A stretch of DNA of 64,000 bases. Origin: Rippkaea orientalis PCC 8801 (GTDB taxonomy: Bacteria; Cyanobacteriota; Cyanobacteriia; Cyanobacteriales; Microcystaceae). The DNA lies in contig NC_011726.1 of the NCBI RefSeq assembly GCF_000021805.1, positions 1,798,001-1,862,000 of the forward strand, in the 5' to 3' direction. This document shows positions 8,658 through 18,210 of the stretch, piece by piece. Each line of letters opens with the position of its first letter. Positions within the stretch are counted from its first letter, which is position 1. Position numbers and translations under genes: made by a program. Under the pieces are notes generated by a model, which saw nothing but the letters and a program-made list of their open reading frames with translations, was not told the DNA's origin and made no database searches.

Positions 8658-10172
8658 TTAATTCAGTTGACCTGGAAGCGAACGACTTAAGGAACTACTG
8701 CGAGAAGCAAGACGGGCTTTTCCGGCTGCTGCCCAATTTTGCAGAAATTCGATTTGTTCTTGGGCGGTTCTAGCCAAGGGAATAATTTGACTGGCAGCTT
8801 CTAAGATATCATCGGTGGTAAAGTCGCGGTTTTGGCTAAAACCAAGGTGCATGGCTTCAATTAGAGTTTGTTCGATTTCAGCCCCAGAAAAATCGGGGGT
8901 TTCGTAGGCGAGTCGCTTAATATCGTAACTTTTCAGGTTATGGGGTCGGAGTCTAGATAGATGGACGTTAAAAATGGCTTCGCGTTCCTCTTGGGTGGGT
9001 AAACCGACAAAGAAAATTTCATCAAAACGGCCTTTTCTTAGCATTTCTGGCGGTAATGCTTGAATATTATTAGCTGTGGCGACAACAAAGACGGGGGACT
9101 GTTTTTCGGCTAACCAGGTGATAAACGTCCCGAAAACCCGACTGGTGGTTCCGCTATCGCCTTTGCCATCAACTCCCCCAAAGGCTTTGTCGATTTCATC
9201 AATCCATAAAACGCAGGGAGATAACGCCTCAGCGAGACTAATCATCTGGCGGGTACGAGACTCGGATTCTCCCACTAATCCGCCGAATAATCGCCCAACG
9301 TCAAGCCGTAGCAGGGGTAAATGCCAATGGTGGGAGATGGCTTTGGCGGTGAGGGATTTTCCGGTTCCTTGGATGCCTACCAAGAGTAAGCCGCGAGGAT
9401 GGGGTAAGCCGTAAGCCCTCGCCCGTTCGCTAAATGCGCCGCCTCGTCTTAATAACCAGTCTTTGAGGTTGTCTAGTCCTCCGATATCGGAAATTTGTTC
9501 CGTTGCGGGGTAAAAGTCTAAAATTTGGGTCTGACGAATTGATTGACGCTTTTCTTCGAGGATGAGTTCTACGTCTTCGGGTTCGAGTCTGCCGTGACTG
9601 GCGAGGCAACGGGTGAGGACACGACGGATACGTTCTAGGGACAGTCCTTGGGACGAACGGACTAACTCATCTAGGAGTTTATCGGGTAAAGATTGTCCCG
9701 TGGAGGCGAGGAGGCGTTGGACTTCGGTTTTGATTTCTTGGGGGTTGGGTAAGGGAAAGTCAACAATGGTGAAGATTTCGCTTAATTGGGCAGGAATTTC
9801 GATTTCTGGGGCGATAATAACGATGTTTTTGGATTGGGATTTCAGGCTGCGGGCAAGGTTACGCAGTTTGCGGGAGATGGAGATATCGTCGAGAAAACGG
9901 GGGAAATCGCGGAGTATGAAGATTCCGCCGACGTTTTGGGGCAGTTTTTCGATAAATTCTAGTGCCTGTAGGGGGTTGCGCTGTCCTACCCCTTCGTTGT
10001 TGGGATTATCTTGATAGCCGTCTACGAAGTCCCAGAGATAGACGGAACGGTTGCCGAGGGTTTGGGCACAGTGGGCGATCGCATTTTCGGCGCGTTCTTC
10101 TTCGGGGGTAGTAATATAGATTAGGGGGTAACAGGCGCGTAGTAGTAGTTGAAATTCTTCTTTAAAGGACAT
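8658..10172 (-). CDS. Ycf46-like AAA+ ATPase
   Basis: The 504-residue protein matches the cyanobacterial/plastid Ycf46 family in length and layout. An N-terminal family-specific region (1-200) precedes an AAA+ module. Walker A is GIQGTGKS (266-273) and Walker B is VLWIDEID (321-328). The motif [10 protein letters not shown] near 378-387 supplies the usual arginine region, and a C-terminal lid follows. Ycf46 has been linked to regulation of photosynthesis and inorganic carbon use in cyanobacteria, but its substrate is unclear. It starts 13 bases after the hicA remnant. Confidence 0.93.
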   Translation of the reverse strand: MSFKEEFQLLLRACYPLIYITTPEEERAENAIAHCAQTLGNRSVYLWDFVDGYQDNPNNEGVGQRNPLQALEFIEKLPQNVGGIFILRDFPRFLDDISISRKLRNLARSLKSQSKNIVIIAPEIEIPAQLSEIFTIVDFPLPNPQEIKTEVQRLLASTGQSLPDKLLDELVRSSQGLSLERIRRVLTRCLASHGRLEPEDVELILEEKRQSIRQTQILDFYPATEQISDIGGLDNLKDWLLRRGGAFSERARAYGLPHPRGLLLVGIQGTGKSLTAKAISHHWHLPLLRLDVGRLFGGLVGESESRTRQMISLAEALSPCVLWIDEIDKAFGGVDGKGDSGTTSRVFGTFITWLAEKQSPVFVVATANNIQALPPEMLRKGRFDEIFFVGLPTQEEREAIFNVHLSRLRPHNLKSYDIKRLAYETPDFSGAEIEQTLIEAMHLGFSQNRDFTTDDILEAASQIIPLARTAQEQIEFLQNWAAAGKARLASRSSSLSRSLPGQLN

Positions 10173-10185
10173 TTTTAGGGATTGG

Positions 10186-10426
10186 TTAGCTTTGATGGTA
10201 GGCTTTTAAGAACTCATCTCTAGAAAGCCCAACCTGAGTACAAATTGCTCTTAATGTACCACTTTTAATCTGATTTTGATTGGGCATCACGAGGGAGGGT
10301 TTGAGTTCCGTCTCCATTATCTCTAACCATCACGATATGTTCTCGTTCACGAATCATCTGAAAACCCAATAACTCGAAGGTTTTGATCACGCTTTTCTTG
10401 GGTGCATCAACGGGAAATTTTAGTAC
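10186..10426 (-). pseudogene. hicA: hicA-like toxin, frameshifted remnant
   Basis: Reading downstream of hicB, one frame gives KFPVDAPKKSVIKTFELLGF and then REREHIVMVRDNGDGT. The frame one base later continues VMPNQNQIKSGTLRAIC and ends DEFLKAYHQS. Together these make a full HicA mRNA-interferase fold, including the RxxxHxxM-type segment. The joint needs removal of one base near 10297-10303. No ATG, GTG or TTG start exists in the first frame between its upstream stop and the conserved region. The toxin is therefore probably inactive while the antitoxin next door is intact. Confidence 0.75.
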
Positions 10427-10656
10427 TAAACAGTAACTCCAGTTTCAGCAATAAAAACCTCTACAGGGGATATATGTTCTAGGATGTCTTGCCTAAATAT
10501 TTCCACATAACAATTTAAAGCAGATTTGACATCTGAGAGGGCTTTCTCGTAGCTTTCTCCTTGTCCAACAACAGCCCCTACAATACCAATTGGATAGGCA
10601 ATATACCCATCTGAATGCTTTTCAATAACCATTTTAAAATGTTTTACCATATTCAT
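10426..10656 (-). CDS. hicB: HicB-family antitoxin
   Basis: The protein is about 76 residues and has the HicB N-terminal fold: a short beta strand, then DGYIAYPIGIVGAVVGQGES, then KALSDVKSALNCYVE. In this family the protein neutralises the HicA ribonuclease. The ATG at 10656 is preferred over a TTG one codon earlier. No C-terminal DNA-binding helix-turn-helix is present, so it is the short form. Its partner immediately downstream is frameshifted, leaving an orphan antitoxin. Confidence 0.85.
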   Translation of the reverse strand: MNMVKHFKMVIEKHSDGYIAYPIGIVGAVVGQGESYEKALSDVKSALNCYVEIFRQDILEHISPVEVFIAETGVTV

Positions 10657-10763
10657 CAAGATTATAATTAACTAGAAAAATTATAAAAAACCTCTAGTTA
10701 ATCAACTATCTTAATAGTAGCAGAGATTTCATAGTTAATTTTATGTGTTTTTAGATTTGAGCA

Positions 10764-11042
10764 TTATTCAACTTTTTTAGTAGAGGCTTCAAGAGTATAA
10801 AACTTTTGAATATTTTTGCTAAATTTAGCATTTTTACCTTGATAACTTAGGTTGATAATAACCTCAACATTATCTTCTATTTCTGCTTCACTAGCTTTCC
10901 AAGCTAACTTATATTCTTTCTTAATATTACTAGCTATTTTTTTAAATAAGCTCTTAAGTTTATTCAGATCACTATTGATAAAGTTACCACTATTTTCATC
11001 TTGAGCTAACTTAGAGAATACCCAGTTTACATGCGTCTTAGC
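10764..11042 (-). pseudogene. Remnant of the C-terminal part of a VWA-like protein
   Basis: The frame is open for about 92 codons on the minus strand but has no start codon and begins right after a TAA. It reads VNWVFSKLAQDENSGNF, then LKSLFKKIASNIKKEYKLAWKA, then NVEVIINLSYQGKNAKF. The pattern (segment ending IaxxIxxxYxLxW followed by a beta strand) is like the end of von Willebrand A domain proteins. The call is from pattern recognition only. The rest of 10657-11182 is AT-rich with no gene. Confidence 0.45.
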
Positions 11043-11197
11043 TTACTCTACTATACCACAAAAGATGGTATGGGTTAAGCATTAGAAAATTATGCTTTTT
11101 GTTTGCAGTTTTTTGCTTTTATTAAAAAAGATTGCATTATTTTAATCTATAAGCTTGTAATTATGTTATCATCAACTTAAGCGTGAATAATTATCTT

Positions 11198-13522
11198 ATG
11201 ATCAATTCTGGTTTTAGAAACAAAGCAATAATACCTTATTTAACCCTAGTTATTAGCTTGACTATAGGAATAAGTTCGTGCCAAGATATTTCTGATTCAT
11301 CTACGGGTAAAATAGCCTTTAATAACAAGGCTAAAACAGTAAGTAATCAACAAACAATTATCACTGAAGATAATACTTGGCCTTTTGAACCGGGAATTGA
11401 TAATTATAGTGATAAAGCCTTATTAGATCTGCGCTATCTTAATGAAAAAGTTGCAGGAGAAAAAGGGTTTATTCAACGATCTAAAGATGGCAATGATTTT
11501 GTTACAGGAGATGGAACCCCTATTCGGTTTTGGGCAATTAATTCTGAAGTTTGGAAAAAAGGATATTCAGAACTTAAAGATAATGCCCGATTTCTAGCCA
11601 AAAGAGGCGTTAATTTAGTTCGTTGGCACGGACAAATTGCTCCTAAAATTAAGGATTCTAAACTAATCAATATTGATACTAAAAGTCGAGAACAATTGTG
11701 GCAATATGTAGCAGCAATGAAGCAAGAGGGAATTTATCTAACGATTTCTCCTTACTATGCTAATGCTCTCAAACCTCAACCTAACTGGAAAGTTCCGCAA
11801 GATAGTCAATCTTTTCATGGTTTACTGTTTTTTGATCCTGAACTACAAAAAGCTTATAAAAGTTGGTTGAAACAGTTATTAATTCCTGTTAACCCCTATA
11901 CAGGAATTGCTCTCAAAGATGAACCTGCGATCGCAATTATTCAACTTCAAAATGAAGATTCTTTACTCTTTTGGACATTTAATCAATTAAAGGGAAGAGA
12001 AAAAGAGCTTTTGAGTCGTCAATTTAGTCAGTGGTTACAAAAAAAATATGGTTCTTTAACTCAAGCATCTAACGCTTGGCAAGGAACAAAAGTTAAAGGA
12101 GATGACTTAGCTAAAGGAATTGTTCAGTTATACAATATTTCCAAGTTAACTAAACTGCAAAAGTCTAATGATGGCAAAGCAAAAAGATTAGCAGATCAAA
12201 CACAATTTTTAACCGAAACGATGCGCCAATTTAATCAAGAAATGACTCGGTTTTTGCGAGAAGAAATTGGGGCAAAACAGTTAATTAATGCCGGTAATTG
12301 GAAGACTGCTGATACCCTCCGTCTCAATGATGCAGAACGTTATTCCTATAGTCCTACCGAGGTTATGGCAGTTAACCGCTATTATACTGGAGGAACCCAT
12401 CAAGGAAAATATAAAGGATGGGCAATTGTTAATGGAGATAAGTTTACTAATCAATCAGTATTATTTAATCCTCTTGCTTTTCCTTTAAATATTAAACAGG
12501 TGTCAGGTTATCCGATGATTATCCCTGAAAGTTCTTGGGTTCCTCCCTTGGGATATCAGTCTGAAGGACCTTTTTTAGTCAGTCTTTTTCAGTCGTTAAC
12601 CGGGATAGATGGGTTCTATTGGTTTGCTATGAAAGAACCTCAATGGAGAGAACCGTCTTCTGCTAATGGTTATAAACCTTCGTTGGGCAAATGGGTAATT
12701 AATACTCCTGAATTATTGGGAAATTTTCCAGCAGCAGCCTTAATGTATCGTCAGAATTATATTAAAATGGGGTCAATTGTTATTGATGAAAAACGATCCC
12801 TTGATGAGTTATGGTCAAGAGAAATTCCTCTGATTTCAGAAACGACAAGTTTTGATCCTAACCGAGATAAAAATGAGGATAATTCTTCTGTTAGTTTATC
12901 TAAAACAGTAAACCCTTTAGCTTTTTTAGTCGGGAGAGTTCAAGTTAGTTATAATAGAAATTCATCTGAGAGTCAGGTTTTAGATTTAAGTCCTTACATT
13001 GATGAAAAAGCAAAAACAATTCGTTCTATTACTGGTGAAATACAATGGAATTATAGCCAAGGAATCTGTACATTAAATACCCCAAAAGCGCAGGGAGTAA
13101 GCGGATTTTTAGCTCAAGTAGGAGAGATTAAATTAGGGGATACTACCATCATATCAGACAATCAATATGGTACAGTTATTATTGTTTCTATGGACGGAAA
13201 ACCTCTGAAAACTTCTCAAAAAATACTGGTTCAAATGGGAACAGTTGCCCGTTCTACTGGTTGGCAAGAAAAAGCCATTACTTGGGAAAATAAACAGGGT
13301 AAATTACTCAAAGGGTTTGAAATTATTAATTATGGTAAAGCCCCCTGGAGATTGCTAAAAAATGAGCTAAAAATTACGATTAATAATCCTAATTTAACAC
13401 AAGGAACTATTCTTAATCCCAATGGTTTAGCGCAAGGAAAAATAGAGATAAAACGGGATAAAAATAAAATTATTTTTGATTTTCCTGTTGACTCTAAATA
13501 TCTAATTCTTGAAGAAAAATAA
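11198..13522 (+). CDS. Putative glycoside hydrolase (clan A-like) lipoprotein
   Basis: The product is about 774 residues. Numbering from a GTG at 11183; the ATG at 11198 gives a compact signal peptide with a lipobox-like ISSC (C33). Residues 95-300 look like a TIM-barrel glycosidase: FVTGDGTPIRFWAIN, then RFLAKRGVNLVRWHG. The pair N257-E258 in IIQLQNED fits the acid/base Asn-Glu of clan GH-A enzymes. The C-terminal 200 residues are probably beta-sandwich. The substrate is not evident; a plant- or algal-type polysaccharide is only a guess. It stands alone with opposite-strand genes on both sides. Confidence 0.65.
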   Translation: MINSGFRNKAIIPYLTLVISLTIGISSCQDISDSSTGKIAFNNKAKTVSNQQTIITEDNTWPFEPGIDNYSDKALLDLRYLNEKVAGEKGFIQRSKDGNDFVTGDGTPIRFWAINSEVWKKGYSELKDNARFLAKRGVNLVRWHGQIAPKIKDSKLINIDTKSREQLWQYVAAMKQEGIYLTISPYYANALKPQPNWKVPQDSQSFHGLLFFDPELQKAYKSWLKQLLIPVNPYTGIALKDEPAIAIIQLQNEDSLLFWTFNQLKGREKELLSRQFSQWLQKKYGSLTQASNAWQGTKVKGDDLAKGIVQLYNISKLTKLQKSNDGKAKRLADQTQFLTETMRQFNQEMTRFLREEIGAKQLINAGNWKTADTLRLNDAERYSYSPTEVMAVNRYYTGGTHQGKYKGWAIVNGDKFTNQSVLFNPLAFPLNIKQVSGYPMIIPESSWVPPLGYQSEGPFLVSLFQSLTGIDGFYWFAMKEPQWREPSSANGYKPSLGKWVINTPELLGNFPAAALMYRQNYIKMGSIVIDEKRSLDELWSREIPLISETTSFDPNRDKNEDNSSVSLSKTVNPLAFLVGRVQVSYNRNSSESQVLDLSPYIDEKAKTIRSITGEIQWNYSQGICTLNTPKAQGVSGFLAQVGEIKLGDTTIISDNQYGTVIIVSMDGKPLKTSQKILVQMGTVARSTGWQEKAITWENKQGKLLKGFEIINYGKAPWRLLKNELKITINNPNLTQGTILNPNGLAQGKIEIKRDKNKIIFDFPVDSKYLILEEK

Positions 13523-13553
13523 TTAACAAGTAATTATTATGACCTAAGTTTCT

Positions 13554-14147
13554 CTAAATTCCGCGTTCTTTAGATAAGACAAAAACATTGCCTTCATTGC
13601 CTCTACCCACTCGTAAATCTTCATCTAAATAGGTAATTTCTAACCATCCCTTTTGATCACGATTTTCGATACTAAAATCGATAGGAAAGAACTTTTTACC
13701 TGATTCAATTTCTTCAATAAACTGATTAGGAGAGTGATACCCTAATAAGCGTTGTGAACCAATAATATAGCGTTCAAATTTAACATTAACTCGTCGTTCT
13801 GATACTGCTTCAAAACTAGCAACAACACTCACTAATCCTTCTAACAAAGGAACCCCAATAATTTCAGCAATATTATATAATTTTCCTTCACTAAGACGAA
13901 GACATTGATAAATTTGCCCTAATTGTAATACAGGTAGGCGATCGAGTCCTAAAATCCCTTTACTGGTAGTGTAAAGTAACCGCCAATTGCCATCGAGTAA
14001 TTCTTTAGCTTCAAGGGGTTTAGGATTAGGGTTATGATCTTCGAGTTGTTCTAAGGCAGAAAGAACCCTAACTCTATCAATATCTGTGGCTAAAAGTCCG
14101 CGATTTTTACCCGCGATCGCTTCTAATAGTCTTGCTTTTTCTTTCAT
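13554..14147 (-). CDS. PAP/fibrillin family protein
   Basis: The 197-residue protein belongs to the plastid lipid-associated protein (fibrillin) family. Features are the N-terminal KARLLEAIAGKNRG, the LLDGNWRLLYTTSKGILGLDRLP core, and the late VEISYLDEDLRVGRG-like strand (seen here as LEITYLDEDLRVGRG). Family members are lipocalin-like and associate with thylakoids or lipid droplets, with roles in photoprotection. It lies 60 bases downstream of pcyA on the same strand and may share its transcript. Confidence 0.93.
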   Translation of the reverse strand: MKEKARLLEAIAGKNRGLLATDIDRVRVLSALEQLEDHNPNPKPLEAKELLDGNWRLLYTTSKGILGLDRLPVLQLGQIYQCLRLSEGKLYNIAEIIGVPLLEGLVSVVASFEAVSERRVNVKFERYIIGSQRLLGYHSPNQFIEEIESGKKFFPIDFSIENRDQKGWLEITYLDEDLRVGRGNEGNVFVLSKERGI

Positions 14148-14207
14148 AGCTTATCCTCCCAGTTTGTCAGTCGTTTATCTTAATAATTAACTCAATTATT
14201 GGCTGTT

Positions 14208-14945
14208 TTAGTAAGGTAAATCAAACAAAACCTGAGTTATATATTTATCAGCCCATTCTTGGCCAAAAGCTTTCTCTAAAACCCGACGAGTTTTGTCATT
14301 TTGTTGTTGCTTTGTACAGTAATATTTTTGCCCCGCTAAATTCAAAGTTTCCTGTTCAACAGAAACGGGTTGAGATTGCACAGCTAATTGACAGTGAATC
14401 TTGAGAAAATCAGCAACGCGGTTTATAAATTGTGTTTCTTCTTCTGCATTAGTCGGACGAATAAATAAACAATATTCCGAAAAAATATCGCCCCATTCGG
14501 GTAAGTCACGGGATTCTCTAAAGTCTAAACTAGGTAATTGAGATAGGGCTTTTTGATAAGTAGGAGATAGGGTTAATTCCGCATTAGCGGGAGATAAATC
14601 TGCGATCGCGGCACTAACTGCTCTAGAATTGGCAACAATATCACAACCAAACATTGGAAGAGAATAGTCAGGATTAGGAAACATAACACAGTGAAGAATA
14701 TCTAATCCTTTCCCCACTTTAGCTAATTCTAAGTGCATTTTACGAAATTGAGGGGCTTGATAACAACGATTTTCAATAACCAGTCTTTCCCCTTCCAGTT
14801 TTCCCTCGACATAGCCTAACCCGTCGGGTAATTTGTAGAGAGATAAGGATAAATACTCTTGCCAATGGGAGAGAATCACTTCAGCAAGTTGACAAATTAA
14901 GGGGTTGAGTTGGGAACGAATAGAAACGGGAGAAGTGTCTAACAT
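14208..14945 (-). CDS. pcyA: Phycocyanobilin:ferredoxin oxidoreductase
   Basis: The 245-residue enzyme reduces biliverdin IXalpha to phycocyanobilin using four electrons from ferredoxin, supplying chromophore for phycobilisomes and bilin photoreceptors. The conserved block from [20 protein letters not shown] on is intact. E73, H85 and D102 correspond to the known active-site E76, H88 and D105 of the Synechocystis enzyme. Length and both ends match the family. The ATG is at 14945. The same window holds a candidate bilin-binding kinase that would use its product. Confidence 0.97.
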   Translation of the reverse strand: MLDTSPVSIRSQLNPLICQLAEVILSHWQEYLSLSLYKLPDGLGYVEGKLEGERLVIENRCYQAPQFRKMHLELAKVGKGLDILHCVMFPNPDYSLPMFGCDIVANSRAVSAAIADLSPANAELTLSPTYQKALSQLPSLDFRESRDLPEWGDIFSEYCLFIRPTNAEEETQFINRVADFLKIHCQLAVQSQPVSVEQETLNLAGQKYYCTKQQQNDKTRRVLEKAFGQEWADKYITQVLFDLPY

Positions 14946-15263
14946 ATCGCTGATTTTGCGAGGTATTTCCTATGATTAATGACGATTGCTATCACGGTCA
15001 ACGCTAATTTATAGTAATTCCATTTGAGTTGTGAACAAGGTAGCACAAGTATTTTGCTTGTGGATAGCCGTCGAGGCTGTGCTACTATTGAAGTCTCCGT
15101 TAGAAATGCTATAGGCAGTTTTCCACTAAAATTGAACATGATAATGGTAGCTTTAGTTATCTTACCCTATGTTGGGGTGTCTTCTCTATTTTTTCGGAAA
15201 ATGGGATCTAAAACTTAGGCATTTCTTGATAAAATAATCAATTGTTCATCTTTGAGAGTTAAT
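14946..15263. other. Intergenic region between divergent pcyA and tatA
   Basis: No credible gene is seen. The inverted repeat GTAGCACA (15040-15047) and TGTGCTAC (15078-15085) could form a stem. Both promoters should lie here. Confidence 0.4.
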
Positions 15264-15440
15264 ATGTTTGGATTAGGCTGGCCGGAAGTGATTATTATTT
15301 TAGGGGTAGGTTTATTGATTTTTGGACCTAAGAAAATCCCTGAAATTGGATCAAGTTTGGGTAAAACCTTACGGGGATTTAAGGAAGAAATTAACGCTTC
15401 TGAGGATGAAGACTCGGATAATGATTCGATTAATCGGTGA
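15264..15440 (+). CDS. tatA: Twin-arginine translocase subunit TatA/E
   Basis: The 58-residue protein has the TatA plan: a short N-terminal membrane helix (MFGLGWPEVIIILGVGLLIF), the FGPKKIPE hinge, an amphipathic helix (SLGKTLRGFKEEI) and an acidic tail. TatA oligomers form the pore that exports folded proteins. The ATG at 15264 is preferred over a TTG at 15252 because GAGAG lies seven bases before it and homologues begin MFGLG. It is short but complete for a cyanobacterial TatA. No tatC is nearby. Confidence 0.92.
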   Translation: MFGLGWPEVIIILGVGLLIFGPKKIPEIGSSLGKTLRGFKEEINASEDEDSDNDSINR

Positions 15441-15524
15441 ATTGGGGAGTTGATGATAAGAGATTGAGATATTAATTAATAGACTCGATCTCCTGTGTTA
15501 AATTTTTATAAGGAAGGTTTTCAA

Positions 15525-16373
15525 ATGAGAGCTAGATATCCAATTAACCCTAAATTTCATCCTGATAACTTAAATAAAATTCTTAACTCTTTAGATAAAA
15601 TTACTCGTCTTGCACAACATTCCCAACAAGATAATTTTTTACAAATTCTGACTTCTTTACGAACCACCCTTGATGCTGGTGTTATTGATAATTTAAGAAG
15701 TAAATCAATTTTGTTTGACTATCGGGGAGGGATTGACATTACTCGATGGTATGTTTATGGGGTTCTTCCGTGGCTACAAATCTTTATTTGGATTACTTTA
15801 TTACCTCCTTTAGTTAACTTGATAATATACTTAATTTCTTTAATTATTAACGTTCTTATCACTAAAGTTAATACATGGGAGACATTTTTTAAACAAAATA
15901 ACTTTAGTGTTTTTATCGAAACAAATATCAACTCATTTACGTTGTGGGGATTAATTGTTATCTTGATTTTGTTTATTTTTTTCAAGATTAATCATCGAGA
16001 CTGTATTATTCTTACTGATACCTTTCATGCTAATAAACAAGACTTGATTAACGCGCGTAGTCAATTAACAGAATCTGCTGATATTATTCGGTTAAAAGAG
16101 TTAGAGATGGAAGAAGAAAAACAGCGTATTCAAACCCGTTACGCTACTCTAGGAAGTACCTTAGAAGGGGCAATTACTAATTTTCTTGTTCAAAAAATTG
16201 CTGATGGTTCTTTTCAAAATAAAGACTTGCTTCAAATACAAAATTTAATTCATAATACCTTTGAAGAATTTGACTTAGATCATATTACTCCTCAACCTAA
16301 TCGCTTTAGTCAATCACCCACTATTGCAACAGAGTATAACGATCAAGATGATAACGATCATCCCTTTACATAA
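15525..16373 (+). CDS. Hypothetical membrane protein
   Basis: I do not recognise the family. The ATG at 15525 has a strong AAGGAAGG site eight bases upstream, so it is chosen over an earlier start; this gives 282 residues. Two long hydrophobic segments lie at about 75-115 and 140-160. A charged region follows (ELEMEEEKQRIQTRYATLGS), probably coiled coil. The C-terminus is hydrophilic with TPQPNRFSQSP. It follows tatA by 84 bases on the same strand. Confidence 0.65.
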   Translation: MRARYPINPKFHPDNLNKILNSLDKITRLAQHSQQDNFLQILTSLRTTLDAGVIDNLRSKSILFDYRGGIDITRWYVYGVLPWLQIFIWITLLPPLVNLIIYLISLIINVLITKVNTWETFFKQNNFSVFIETNINSFTLWGLIVILILFIFFKINHRDCIILTDTFHANKQDLINARSQLTESADIIRLKELEMEEEKQRIQTRYATLGSTLEGAITNFLVQKIADGSFQNKDLLQIQNLIHNTFEEFDLDHITPQPNRFSQSPTIATEYNDQDDNDHPFT

Positions 16374-16477
16374 CTTCAAACCCGTTGATTAGTTTTTAAA
16401 AACTAGCTTAAGTTTTTAAAAACCTAAATTAAATTTTATATTGAACATACTTTTCTTCAACAAAAAACTATGTCTAG

Positions 16478-17053
16478 TCAACTAAAGTTAACCCCAGAAT
16501 AAATATCCTGAACAACCAAAGAAACCCCCACAGACTCTAAAGTAATCTTAATTTTATCGCCTCTATACTCCTGTAATACCCATTGTCCTTGCCTGGTTTT
16601 GCGATAATGTTCAATAAAATAGTCTGATTGACTAATTAATACATACTCTGTAAATTCTTGAATAGAACGGTAGTAGAGAAACTTATTACCGCGATCATAA
16701 CTTTCCGTAGATTTAGAAAGCACTTCTACAATTAAACAAGGATTAATAACTTCATCGATACGATTATCATTAAAAACAGGTTGACCAGCGATAACCATAA
16801 CGTCAGGATACGTCCCTTTGCTATATTGAGGAATCCACAAACGCAAATCACTACTAAAGACTTCGTAAGGTTTTTCTTCAAAAGCTGTATCTAAAAGACG
16901 TACAAGATTACGAACAATTCGATTATGATCAATCGTTCCTCCAGTCATTGGTATAATCTTTCCTTGATCATATTCACTGCGAAACTCTGCTTTTTCCTCT
17001 AGTAAGCGATATTCATCTAAGGTATAGGTTTTAGAGGGAGATTGAATTAGCAT
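16478..17053 (-). CDS. Uma2 family (DUF820) nuclease-like protein
   Basis: The 191-residue protein shows the Uma2 plan: TLDEYRLLEEKAEFRSEYDQGKI, then HNRIVRNLVRLLD, YPDVMVIAG, NPCLIVEVLSKSTESYDRG and KFLYYRSIQEFTEYVLI. The fold is PD-(D/E)XK-like, with D in YPDV and E in VEVLS as candidate metal ligands. These proteins are very numerous in cyanobacteria and their function is unknown. A second member is at 52219-52803. Confidence 0.9.
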   Translation of the reverse strand: MLIQSPSKTYTLDEYRLLEEKAEFRSEYDQGKIIPMTGGTIDHNRIVRNLVRLLDTAFEEKPYEVFSSDLRLWIPQYSKGTYPDVMVIAGQPVFNDNRIDEVINPCLIVEVLSKSTESYDRGNKFLYYRSIQEFTEYVLISQSDYFIEHYRKTRQGQWVLQEYRGDKIKITLESVGVSLVVQDIYSGVNFS

Positions 17054-17145
17054 AATCTTTCAATTTGAGATAAAAAAATAACCAATTAATCCTCACCCTT
17101 TCAGTCTGAACTACCCATTGAGATGCTTAACAGCTTGTTCCCTAA

Positions 17146-17436
17146 TTAGCTAAGAACCGTATTAATAGCTGTTTCTAATTCTTCGTGACTTAACTCAGTG
17201 ACAATAAAGACTTCTTGGACGGTTTTGCCTTGTCTAGCGATCGCCTTATATCCCCCCCGAATAGGCACAGAAATCCGCAATTTTAAGCGCGGAGAATGGC
17301 CTTTAGAACGACTAATGACCCCAGGAGTCACCGTGGTAATACCTGGGTAGCTAATTAATTGTTCAAGAACAGGAATCAGTCCCTGAATATGGGTAGAATG
17401 GTTCCAAACAAGCCTTCCTTTGGATTGATTACCCAT
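17146..17436 (-). CDS. DUF2103 family protein
   Basis: The 96-residue protein matches the cyanobacterial DUF2103 family, described as predicted metal-binding. It starts MGNQSKGRLVWNHSTHIQGL, and contains GVISRSKGHSPRLKLRISVPI and RQGKTVQEVFIVT. Two His (in NHSTH) and one further His are candidate ligands. It begins one base after the clpS stop on the same strand, so the two are probably translated from one message. The role is unknown. Confidence 0.82.
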   Translation of the reverse strand: MGNQSKGRLVWNHSTHIQGLIPVLEQLISYPGITTVTPGVISRSKGHSPRLKLRISVPIRGGYKAIARQGKTVQEVFIVTELSHEELETAINTVLS

Positions 17437-17437
17437 G

Positions 17438-17731
17438 TTAAGCTTTCTCCAACGGGGCCATCGTTAACCCTTCTCGGCGTAATTGCTGATGATAGAGTTC
17501 CGCTTGTTCTTGGGGACCTACCCACACCGTTGCTTGACCTTCAAAATGGACTTGATTGGTCAATTCCCAAGCGCGATCGCTGGTCATCCCTGGAATATAA
17601 GTCATTAAACACTTAGCGACGTGCTCAAAGCTATTAAAATCATCGTTAAGCACAATGACTTTATAGTTGGGGTAAGGTTTATTAACGACAGCCGTTGACC
17701 CTTTCGGTGCGACAGAGGGCGCAGTCGCCAT
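17438..17731 (-). CDS. clpS: ATP-dependent Clp protease adaptor ClpS
   Basis: The protein is about 97 residues from the ATG at 17731 (MATAPSV); an earlier ATG adds five residues. The ClpS core is clear: YKVIVLNDDFNSFEHVAKCL, DRAWELTNQVHFEGQATVW and LYHQQLRREGLTMAPLE. The conserved NDD and His bind N-degron residues. ClpS delivers N-end-rule substrates to the ClpC/ClpA chaperone. The DUF2103 gene follows after one base. Confidence 0.95.
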   Translation of the reverse strand: MATAPSVAPKGSTAVVNKPYPNYKVIVLNDDFNSFEHVAKCLMTYIPGMTSDRAWELTNQVHFEGQATVWVGPQEQAELYHQQLRREGLTMAPLEKA

Positions 17732-17764
17732 AACGTTTAACTCCATGATAGGAAATAGTCAGTT

Positions 17765-18095
17765 TGTGAAGTACCCCAACTTGCTATGGCTGAAGTTGGG
17801 GTTTCCCAACAACCAGTCAAGTCAAGGACGGTTTTATTCGTCTTCGGAGTTTCCCGTCTCATTGGCCGTTGCCTCTACAAAACAAGTTTTGTTTTGGTCT
17901 TATTCAGCCTCCACAGGCAGACTCTCGCCTTCCGCAAGAGTTATTACTTTTTTCGACTCGTACTTTAGACTTACGCGCTTGCTGCCTACTTTGTTATTTT
18001 TGTACGAGTTTTTCCCTGAACTACCGCCGAGTACATACTTTATCCGACTTGCGGGGCCTCTTAGTCGGTCAGGTGGGTCGCAACCACGATCCTAA
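17765..18095 (-). mobile_element. IS200/IS605-type tnpB 3'-end relic
   Basis: Read on the minus strand, a frame of about 65 codons without start ends TLAEGESLPVEAE-stop, a common C-terminus of cyanobacterial TnpB. After it come GAGACGGGAAACTCCG and then GACTTGACTGG, GGGAAACCCC and a hairpin at 17774-17801 (CCCCAACTT/AAGTTGGGG). This series is typical of the right end of IS605-family elements, where the guide RNA scaffold also lies. No tnpA and no TnpB catalytic part is present, so only the end of the element survives. The family call is from memory of such ends. Confidence 0.55.
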
Positions 18096-18210
18096 GATAG
18101 CACAAGTTCTAAGAAATTAGGTTATAACCTTATCTAATATTAGGATACAGCCATTATCAACTGATGCTAAAATATGTCATTAATTTTGCACAGGTACTTA
18201 AGTGTCATCA

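Noticed and set aside
15024-15218. 64-codon plus-strand frame between pcyA and tatA
   Set aside because: Composition is poor, there is no ribosome site, and a hairpin repeat falls inside it.
17745-18120. Three overlapping plus-strand frames
   Set aside because: They overlap one another and lie opposite the tnpB relic; their sequence is low-complexity Ser/Leu/Phe.
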